A DNA stretch of 5,238 nucleotides from Thermoleophilia bacterium (GTDB lineage Bacteria > Actinomycetota > Thermoleophilia > Gaiellales > JAICJC01): assembly GCA_025928435.1 (NCBI GenBank), contig JAICJM010000239.1:1-5238 (forward strand), given 5' to 3'. The notes beneath the pieces were generated by a model, which worked only from the letters and a program-made list of their open reading frames with translations, was not told where the DNA came from and searched no databases. Positions within the stretch are counted from its first letter, which is position 1. Each line of letters opens with the position of its first letter. The translations under genes were made by a program, and so were the position numbers. Below, one piece after another: positions 1 through 5,238 of the stretch.

Positions 1-824
1 CCGAGGGCGGTGATCACCACCACGATCCCGGGGATCGTGGACAGCTCCCACTTCGTCGTCAGGAACGCCTGGCCGTCGGCGATCATGCCGCCCCAGTCCG
101 GCGTCGGCGGCTGGATGCCGAGGCCGAGGTAGCCGAGGGTCACGATGGCGAGGATGTCGAGCACGATGTCGGACATCGCGTAGACGATCGCCTGGGTGAT
201 CACGTTCGGGAGCAGGTGGCGGACGATGATGCGGAAGTCGCGGAACCCGGCCGCCTGCGCGGCGAGGATGTACTCCTGGCGTTTGGCCACGAGGATCTCG
301 CCCCGGATGATGCGGGCGTAGGACACCCAGCCGACGAGCGTGATCGCGATGTAGATGCTGCGCGCGCCCGGCCCCAGGGCGAAGACGAGGGCGATCACGA
401 GCACGTAGAACGGAAACGCGACGACGATGTCGACGAGGCGCATGATGCCGGTGTCCATGAAGCGGCCGTAGTAGCCGGCGATGCAGCCGAGCGTCGTTCC
501 GAGGACGAACGGGAACAGGACGGCGAGGAACGCCACCCGCAGGTCGACGCGGCCGCCGTAGAGGATGCGGGCGAATTCGTCGCGCCCCAGCTGGTCGGTG
601 CCGAGCCAGTGCTTCGACGACGGGCCCTGCAGGATGTGGTTCAGATCCTGGTCGGTCGGGCTGTGGGACGTCAGCACCGGCGCGAGCAGGCACAGGGCGA
701 TGATCGTGCCGATGATGAGGATCCCGGCGACGAACGACGGCGTGCGGTACCAGCGGCGGCGGAACCCGCCCCGGTGGTCGACGGCCAGGGTCTCGGTGAG
801 CCCCTCTGCGACGGCGACGGTCAT
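1..824 (-). CDS. DppC/OppC-type ABC transporter permease, 3' end cut by window edge
   Basis: Inner-membrane permease that would pair with the upstream DppB-like protein to form the channel of a peptide/nickel/opine-type ABC importer. I translated it directly from the ATG at 824-822; 274 codons are visible and the frame is open at base 1. Its N-terminus has a short cytoplasmic stretch with an Arg cluster (about 22-27) and a first membrane segment at about 31-50. The OppC-family signature HWLGTDQLGRDEFARILYGG lies at residues 72-91. Further membrane segments fall near 96-118, 130-150, 155-172, 215-236 and 262 onward. The EAA loop that contacts the ATPase spans about 184-207 (EYILAAQAAG ... HLLPN). 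Family members are usually about 280-300 residues, so only a short tail is missing. Its start lies 3 nt after the stop of the preceding permease, implying translational coupling. Family assignment is firm; the substrate cannot be told. Confidence 0.93.
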   Translation of the reverse strand, partial: MTVAVAEGLTETLAVDHRGGFRRRWYRTPSFVAGILIIGTIIALCLLAPVLTSHSPTDQDLNHILQGPSSKHWLGTDQLGRDEFARILYGGRVDLRVAFLAVLFPFVLGTTLGCIAGYYGRFMDTGIMRLVDIVVAFPFYVLVIALVFALGPGARSIYIAITLVGWVSYARIIRGEILVAKRQEYILAAQAAGFRDFRIIVRHLLPNVITQAIVYAMSDIVLDILAIVTLGYLGLGIQPPTPDWGGMIADGQAFLTTKWELSTIPGIVVVITAL

Positions 825-827
825 CGG

Positions 828-1772
828 CTAATCGAACCTCACCCTCGGGTCGAGCAGCGAGTGCACGACGTCGGTCGTCAGGTAGACCAGCACGACCATG
901 ATCCCGAATACGAGCGTGACCCCCTGCACGACGGGGAAGTCGCGCTGGAAGATCGAGTTGAGCATCAGCTGGCCGATGCCGGGCAGGGCGAACACCTGCT
1001 CGATCACGACCGTGCCGCCGACGAGGAAGCCGATGTTCACGCCGAGCACGCTCACCGTCGAGCTGACCGCGTTTCGCAGCGCGTGGCGCAACAGCACCCG
1101 CCGCTCGGGGATGCCCTTCGAGCGCGCCGTCGTGATGTAGTCCGACTCGAGCACCTGCAGCAGGCTCGCCCGCAGGGAGCGGACCAGGATCGGCGCGATG
1201 CCGAGGGCCACGGTCAGGGCCGGCAGGAACATGGCATGCAGGTGGCCGACCGGCCCGTTCCCGTAGCCGCCGACGGGGAACAGCCGCCCCAGGTGGAGCC
1301 CGAACGCCAGCAGCAGCATGATGCCGAGCCAGAACGGCGGAAAGCCGAGCCCGATCAGCGGCACGACCCGGACGGCCTGGTCGCGGAACGCGTCCTTGCG
1401 GGTGGCGGCGATCGTCGCGAGCGGGAGCGCGATCAGGATCGAGAGCACGGTGCCGTAGCCGATCAGCCACAGCGTCACGGGCAGCCGCTGCCAGATCAAC
1501 GACCGCGCGGACACGTGGTAGAAGAGCGAGTCGCCCAGGTTCCCGTGCAGCAGCCGGCCCATGAAGAGCTTGTACTGCTCCGGGATCGACTTGTCGAGGC
1601 CCCACTCGTGGTGCAGCGCCGCGACCTTCGCCGGCGTCGCGTGAACGCCCAGCATCGTCCGGGCCGGGTCGCCCGGGACGAGGTGGATCATGAAGAAGAC
1701 GAGGATCGTGACCCCGATGACCACGGGGACCGCCTGGACGAGCCTGCGCAGGATGTATGCGAACCGGTCCAC
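828..1772 (-). CDS. DppB/OppB-type ABC transporter permease
   Basis: Complete 314-residue inner-membrane permease, the usual length for the DppB/OppB/GsiC family, and the partner of the DppC-like permease encoded just downstream. The start is GTG at 1772-1770; it gives the typical family N-terminus MDRFAYILRRLVQAVPVVIG, in which a basic patch leads into the first membrane helix (about 9-30) and then HLVPGDPA (30-37). Other hydrophobic segments lie near 100-122, 135-160, 178-198, 240-262 and 284-304. The EAA loop is at about 211-235 (DYITTARSKG ... RHALRNA), followed by the conserved VIEQVFALPGIGQLM (256-270) and the terminal LLDPRVRFD. The stop is TAG at 830-828. The gap to the upstream binding-protein gene is 28 nt. 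The nearest purine-rich stretch (GAGGAA) ends about 13 nt before the GTG, which is long for a Shine-Dalgarno, so initiation may depend on coupling. Substrate unknown. Confidence 0.95.
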   Translation of the reverse strand: MDRFAYILRRLVQAVPVVIGVTILVFFMIHLVPGDPARTMLGVHATPAKVAALHHEWGLDKSIPEQYKLFMGRLLHGNLGDSLFYHVSARSLIWQRLPVTLWLIGYGTVLSILIALPLATIAATRKDAFRDQAVRVVPLIGLGFPPFWLGIMLLLAFGLHLGRLFPVGGYGNGPVGHLHAMFLPALTVALGIAPILVRSLRASLLQVLESDYITTARSKGIPERRVLLRHALRNAVSSTVSVLGVNIGFLVGGTVVIEQVFALPGIGQLMLNSIFQRDFPVVQGVTLVFGIMVVLVYLTTDVVHSLLDPRVRFD

Positions 1773-1800
1773 CGTGGCTTTCGGGTTCCTCAGACGCCCG

Positions 1801-3372
1801 CTAGTGGGATAGCCAGACGTTCTCCATGTGGTAGTTGCCGGTCGGGTACACGAAGAAGCCGTGCACCTTGTCCGAGAAGGCGTAGCGGTACGGCGAGTAG
1901 TACAGGAACGCCATGAACGCGTCCTCCGCGGCCTGCTGCTGGATGTCGTTGTAGAGCTTCTGGCGGTCGGCCGTGTTGAAGGTCTTCTCCGCCGCGTGCG
2001 TCCACTTCACGACGTTTGCGTTGTTGTAGTCCGTGTAGAAGGACTTGGCGCCGGAGCTCGGGTCGACCGCGAAGGTGACCAGCTCGTCCGGGTCGGCGAT
2101 GTCCATCGTCCAGTAGCTCAGGCCGAGCTGGTACTTGAACTCCTGCTCGTCGGTGAACTCGACGCTCGGGTCGACCGGCTTGAAGACGACCTTGATGCCG
2201 ATCTTGCCGAGCTCCTGCTGCACGATCTGGCCGATCGACTTCTCGTCGGCGACGCCGGCGCCGATCAGCATCTCCACCGTGAAGCCGTTCGCGTACTTCG
2301 ACTGCGACATCTCCTGCTTGGCCTTGTTCGCGTCGTACTGGAGGCCGGGCGAGTTCTTGTCGTAGTACGGCACCTGCGGCGGCATGAACGAGTTGGCCGC
2401 CTGGCCGTGGCCGAACAGCACCGACTTGATCATCGCGTTGCGGTCGAGCGCGTAGCTGATCGCGCGGCGCACGTGCACGTCGGCGAGCGGCGCGTACCGC
2501 TCGTTCATCATCATGTAGTCGGTCCGGGTCGAGTTGAAGAGCTTCATCGTGACCCCGGGCGTGTTCTCGAGCGTGTTCACCGTCTGCCAGTCGGGGAACT
2601 CGTCGATCTGGGCCTGGCCGCCCTGCAGCTGCAGCTGACGCGTGTTCGTGTCGGTGACCGTCTTCCAGATGACGTTGTCGAGGTAGGGCTTGCCCTTCTG
2701 CCAGTAGTACGGGTTGCGGTCGAGCGCGATCTCGACGCCGTGCTGCCAGTGGTTCCACTTGAACGGGCCGGTGCCGATTGGGTGGGTGTAGAACTGCTTG
2801 GCCGTCTCGCCGCCGTAGTTGTTCGGGACGATGCCGTTCGCGAACAGCGCGATGTCGGCCAGGAGCGGCGCCCACGGGAACTTCGTGTGGATGACGACCG
2901 TCTCGGGATCCGGCGCTTCGATGTCCTTGATGGCGGTGTCGAGGTAGCCCCAGCCCTGCGAGGCCTTGCGCGCCTGGTCGATCGAGAACTTCACGTCGGC
3001 CGACGTCATGAGCTTGCCGGTCGAGAACTTGACCCCCGGCCGCAGGTGGAACGTGTAGGTCTTCTTGTCGGACGAGAGCGTGTAGGACTTGGCCAGCCAC
3101 GGCACGACGCCCTTGCCGTCCGGGGCGACCGTGTACAGCGGCTCCATGATCTGCTCGAGGATCCAGATCGACTCGTTGTCGAAGACCGTCTCCTTGTCCA
3201 TCGACTCCGACTCGGCCGAGCGGTCGATGACCAGGGTGCCTCCGCGCTGGGCAGCGCCTGCGGAGCTGTTCCCGCCTCCGCCTCCGCTGCTGCCTCCGCC
3301 GGATCCGCCGCAGCCGGCGGCCAGGGCGACGACACAGAGGATGAGCAGCACAACCGGGGCGGTGGTCTTCAT
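1801..3372 (-). CDS. Extracellular solute-binding lipoprotein, family 5 (peptide/nickel/opine type)
   Basis: Complete 523-residue substrate-binding protein of the SBP_bac_5 (DppA/OppA-like) family, first gene of the importer operon. The start is ATG at 3372-3370 with AAGGAG 5 nt upstream. Residues 1-20 are a lipoprotein signal peptide (basic MKTT, hydrophobic core) ending in a lipobox-like ALAAGC; Cys21 is the predicted lipidated residue. A low-complexity Gly/Ser linker (22-45) tethers the domain to the membrane. The mature fold begins at GGTLVID (44-50). Family hallmarks follow: EPLYTVAPDGKGVVPWLAKS (77-96), FHLRPGVKFSTGK (108-120), HPIGTGPFKWNHW (197-209), LDRNPYYWQKGKPYLD (217-232), VRRAISYALDRN (301-312), and a C-terminal YYSPYRYAFSD (491-501). 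Length is normal for the family. The stop is TAG at 1803-1801. The ligand cannot be read from sequence; the family covers peptides, opines, glutathione, nickel chelates and sugars. A much longer in-frame extension upstream is the antisense shadow of the plus-strand gene and is not coding. Confidence 0.95.
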   Translation of the reverse strand: MKTTAPVVLLILCVVALAAGCGGSGGGSSGGGGGNSSAGAAQRGGTLVIDRSAESESMDKETVFDNESIWILEQIMEPLYTVAPDGKGVVPWLAKSYTLSSDKKTYTFHLRPGVKFSTGKLMTSADVKFSIDQARKASQGWGYLDTAIKDIEAPDPETVVIHTKFPWAPLLADIALFANGIVPNNYGGETAKQFYTHPIGTGPFKWNHWQHGVEIALDRNPYYWQKGKPYLDNVIWKTVTDTNTRQLQLQGGQAQIDEFPDWQTVNTLENTPGVTMKLFNSTRTDYMMMNERYAPLADVHVRRAISYALDRNAMIKSVLFGHGQAANSFMPPQVPYYDKNSPGLQYDANKAKQEMSQSKYANGFTVEMLIGAGVADEKSIGQIVQQELGKIGIKVVFKPVDPSVEFTDEQEFKYQLGLSYWTMDIADPDELVTFAVDPSSGAKSFYTDYNNANVVKWTHAAEKTFNTADRQKLYNDIQQQAAEDAFMAFLYYSPYRYAFSDKVHGFFVYPTGNYHMENVWLSH

Positions 3373-3377
3373 GCGAG

Positions 3378-3383
3378 CTCCTT
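3378..3383 (-). promoter_or_regulatory. Shine-Dalgarno of the binding-protein gene
   Basis: Read on the minus strand the site is AAGGAG, with 5 nt (CTCGC) before the ATG at 3372. It is a near-perfect anti-SD match. It fixes the start of the solute-binding lipoprotein and rules out the long upstream extension of that reading frame. Confidence 0.8.
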
Positions 3384-3398
3384 GCGCAGGGGGGCGCC

Positions 3399-3427
3399 AG
3401 TATCCCATGCGCGGAGGACGGCGTCTA
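3399..3427 (-). promoter_or_regulatory. Candidate sigma70-like promoter of the ABC importer operon
   Basis: On the minus strand a TAGACG -35-like hexamer (3427-3422, 4 of 6 matches to TTGACA) is separated by exactly 17 nt from a GATACT -10-like hexamer (3404-3399, 4 of 6 matches to TATAAT). The predicted transcription start would lie near 3392, leaving a leader of about 20 nt that contains the AAGGAG site. Spacing and position fit, but the hexamers are imperfect and this was found by eye in a short GC-rich region, so it is a candidate only. Confidence 0.4.
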
Positions 3428-3462
3428 TGTGGTGAAACGCTGAAGGCGCTCGGGCCCCGCGG

Positions 3463-3468
3463 TAGGAT
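3463..3468 (+). promoter_or_regulatory. TAGGAT element before the fusion gene: leaderless -10 box or Shine-Dalgarno
   Basis: TAGGAT sits 6 nt before the ATG at 3475. It contains AGGA (3464-3467) at a 7-nt spacing from the start, which would serve as a Shine-Dalgarno. It also fits the TANNNT -10 pattern placed so that transcription could begin at the A of the ATG, the layout of leaderless genes that are common in actinobacteria. The hexamer 17 nt upstream (CTGAAG, 3440-3445) matches TTGACA at only 3 of 6 positions. Sequence alone cannot decide between the two roles; either one supports translation starting at 3475. Confidence 0.4.
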
Positions 3469-3474
3469 CGGACA

Positions 3475-5238
3475 ATGCGCTATGCCGTCATCGGGGCGGG
3501 TGCGATCGGCGGCACGGTCGCCGCAGGCCTGATCCGCGACGGCCACGAGGTGCTCCTCTGCGATGCCGACTCCGAGCATGTGGCGGCGATCAACGCGGAC
3601 GGCCTGCGCATCGAGGGGCCGGTGGAGGAGCTCACCGTCGCGGCGACCGCCGTCGCGCCCGACGCGCTCCCGGAAGGGCTCGGCGCCGTGCTGCTGGCGG
3701 TCAAGGCGCACCACACCGCCGGGGCGGTCGAGCAGCTCGCGCCGCGGCTGGCGCCCGACGGGTTCGTCGTCTCGCTCCAGAACGGCTTCAACGAGGACGC
3801 GATCGCCGCAGCGGTCGGGCGCGAGCGGGTCGTGGGGGCCTTCGTCAACTTCGGCGCCGACGTGGTCGGGCCCGGGCGGATCATGCGCGGAAACCGGGCC
3901 GCGTTCTGGATCGGCGAGCTCGACGGGGCCGACACGCCGCGCGTGCGCGGGCTGGTCGCCGACATCGCCGACGCCCGCCAGACGGCCAACATCCACGGGT
4001 TCCTGTGGTCGAAGGAGGCCTACGGCGCGATCCTGTTCGCGACGGCCGTCTCCGACCTCTCGATCGCCGACGCCCTGGCCGAGCCGCGCTATCGGCCGCT
4101 CTACCTGGCCCTGGCGCGGGAGGTGCTCGCGGCCGCCACCGCCGTGCCCGAGCCGTTCGACGGGTTCGACCCAGCCGACCTGGACGGCTCGATCGACCGG
4201 CTGGTCGAGTTCAACCGCGGGTCCGCAAAGACGCACTCCGGCATCTACCGCGACCTGGCCGTGCGGCGCCGCAAGACCGAGGTCGACAACATGCTCGAGG
4301 TCCTCGACGGCCCGCTCGTGCGCCAGACGGCGGCGCTCATCCACGCGATCGAGGACGGCCGGCGCGTATGCGAGCGCGCAAACCTCGAGCTGCTCGCCGC
4401 CTACGAGCGCATGGAGCGGCTGGGGCGGCCGCTGAACGCCGTCATCACCACCGTCGCGGCCCCCGACCGGGCCGCGGACGGCCCGCTGCACGGGCAGGCC
4501 ATCCCGATCAAGGACAACATCGACGTCGCCGGCCAGGTGACGACGAACGCCTCGATCGTCGGCGTGCCGGCGCCCGCGAAGGCCGACGCGGAGGTCGTCG
4601 CCCGTGTGCGCGCGGCCGGGGGCGACGTCTTCTGCAAGACGAACCTGCTCGAGTACGGGGCCGGAAGCGTCAACCCGGCCTACGGGATGACGTACAACCC
4701 GCACGACCCGGGCCGCACCTCCGGCGGGTCGTCGAGCGGATCGGCGGCGCTCGTCGGGGCCGGCGTCTGCGAGGCGGCCGTCGGGACCGACAGCGGGGGC
4801 TCGATCCGCGTGCCGGCCTCCTACTGCGGCATCGTCGGGGTGAAGCCGACGACGGGATCCGTGCCGGCGACGGGATTGTTCCCGCTCTCGCGCACGTGCG
4901 ACGGGATCGGGCCGCTCGCGACCACCGTCGCCGGCGCGGCCCGCCTGCTCTCCGTGCTGCAGGCCCGGGAGTGCCCGATCGAGCGCGTCGGGCGCCTGCG
5001 CATCGGCGTCGTGCGCAGTCAGCTCGACGACCCGGACGTGCGCCCCCTCGTGCGGGCGCGCGTGTCCGAGGCGATCGACGCCCTGGCCGGGCTCGGCCAC
5101 GAGCTCGTCGACGTCGAGATCCCCGAGCTGGCCGTGGCCGACGACGCGCTCGGCACGATCGTGCTGCGCGAGGCGTGGGACGTGCACTCACGGATGTACC
5201 GGGCCGAGGGCGAGCGCTACGGCCTGGGGACGCGGGCG
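3475..5238 (+). CDS. Ketopantoate reductase-like dehydrogenase fused to amidase-signature hydrolase, 3' end beyond window
   Basis: A single frame with no stop for 588 codons, open at the right edge. Residues 1 to about 305 are PanE/ApbA-like: the dinucleotide-binding GAGAIGG (7-13), VKAHH with Lys77, LQNG with Asn103, then the C-terminal helical domain with WSK (Lys180) and SGIYRDLAVRRRKTEVD (255-271), which holds Ser255 and Glu269. Lys180 and Glu269 correspond to the catalytic Lys/Glu of ketopantoate reductase. From about 305 an amidase-signature domain follows: LNAVIT (320-325), PIKDNIDVAG with Lys346, SGGSSSGSAAL with cis-Ser419, and GTDSGGSIRVPA with nucleophile Ser443. The Ser419-Ser443 spacing of 24 matches fatty acid amide hydrolase. 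SRTCDGIGPLATTV (472-485) is a further family motif. About 150-200 amidase residues probably remain outside. Likely cytosolic (no signal peptide seen). It is divergent from a peptide-type importer, suggesting processing of an imported amide-like compound. Domain calls are firm; the substrate is unknown. Confidence 0.9.
   Translation, partial: MRYAVIGAGAIGGTVAAGLIRDGHEVLLCDADSEHVAAINADGLRIEGPVEELTVAATAVAPDALPEGLGAVLLAVKAHHTAGAVEQLAPRLAPDGFVVSLQNGFNEDAIAAAVGRERVVGAFVNFGADVVGPGRIMRGNRAAFWIGELDGADTPRVRGLVADIADARQTANIHGFLWSKEAYGAILFATAVSDLSIADALAEPRYRPLYLALAREVLAAATAVPEPFDGFDPADLDGSIDRLVEFNRGSAKTHSGIYRDLAVRRRKTEVDNMLEVLDGPLVRQTAALIHAIEDGRRVCERANLELLAAYERMERLGRPLNAVITTVAAPDRAADGPLHGQAIPIKDNIDVAGQVTTNASIVGVPAPAKADAEVVARVRAAGGDVFCKTNLLEYGAGSVNPAYGMTYNPHDPGRTSGGSSSGSAALVGAGVCEAAVGTDSGGSIRVPASYCGIVGVKPTTGSVPATGLFPLSRTCDGIGPLATTVAGAARLLSVLQARECPIERVGRLRIGVVRSQLDDPDVRPLVRARVSEAIDALAGLGHELVDVEIPELAVADDALGTIVLREAWDVHSRMYRAEGERYGLGTRA

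Noticed and set aside
1773..1800. Terminator or promoter between the binding-protein and permease genes
   Set aside because: The 28-nt gap has no hairpin with a T-run and no -10/-35 pair that I can see; the genes are most simply co-transcribed.
216..1916. 566-codon plus-strand open frame
   Set aside because: Its product is a repetitive Arg/Glu/Asp/His-rich composition with no recognisable domain. It lies antisense to two well-supported permeases and the end of the binding-protein gene.
3240..3315. Short tandem GCCTCCGCC-like repeats
   Set aside because: They encode the Gly/Ser/Ala-rich linker after the lipobox of the binding lipoprotein, a normal low-complexity tether, and not a separate repeat element or CRISPR array.
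1828..3435. 535-codon plus-strand open frame, and the 436-codon minus-strand frame at 1790-3100
   Set aside because: Both overlap the binding-protein gene in other frames or on the other strand. Their biased Arg/Val/Leu or Arg/Ala/Gly composition is typical of shadows, and no motif supports them.
3563..4435. 290-codon plus-strand open frame inside the fusion gene
   Set aside because: It is Ser/Arg/Thr/Pro-rich, with no domain, and is in a different frame from the clear PanE-like sequence that covers the same bases.
1801..5187. Very long minus-strand open frame (1128 codons) containing the binding protein at its C-terminal end
   Set aside because: Only the part from the ATG at 3372 has a Shine-Dalgarno, signal peptide and family motifs. 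The upstream part is Arg/Asp/Val-rich low-complexity translation antisense to the fusion gene, as expected in high-GC DNA.
4411..5238. Separate amidase gene starting at Met313 (4411)
   Set aside because: There is no stop codon in the preceding frame and no good Shine-Dalgarno before 4411. The first amidase helix begins upstream of this Met, so a read-through fusion is the better explanation.

Overview
The window is very GC-rich and tightly packed, with a codon third position dominated by G and C. The lipoprotein signal is followed by a Cys-Gly-Gly-Ser, Gly/Ser-rich linker of a kind common in high-GC Actinobacteria, including soil Thermoleophilia-type lineages. That placement is inferred from style only, because no phylogenetic marker is present.

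There are two divergent transcription units. The left one, on the minus strand, runs from 3372 down past base 1. It encodes a peptide/nickel/opine-type ABC importer in the order extracellular substrate-binding lipoprotein (3372-1801), DppB/OppB-type permease (1772-828) and DppC/OppC-type permease (824 to the left edge, missing only its last residues). The ATPase genes usually paired with such permeases are not in the window; if they belong to this operon they should lie beyond the left edge.

The right unit, on the plus strand, starts at 3475 and stays open through the right edge at 5238 (588 codons without a stop). It encodes one polypeptide with two enzyme domains. The N-terminal part (about residues 1-305) is a ketopantoate-reductase-like (PanE/ApbA family) dehydrogenase. 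The C-terminal part (from about residue 305) is an amidase-signature hydrolase with an intact Lys-Ser-Ser catalytic triad. Because it has no stop in the window, a search limited to closed ORFs misses it, and long antisense ORFs cover the same DNA.

The two units share a 102-bp intergenic region (3373-3474). It holds a plausible sigma70-like promoter and a strong Shine-Dalgarno for the transporter. For the fusion gene it holds a TAGGAT element that could be either a leaderless -10 box or a Shine-Dalgarno. One reading is a small uptake-and-processing locus: the importer brings in an amide- or peptide-like compound, and the bifunctional enzyme oxidises or reduces it and hydrolyses an amide bond. 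The substrate is unknown. The dehydrogenase half lacks residues associated with ketopantoate binding and NADP selectivity, so a true pantothenate-pathway role looks unlikely.
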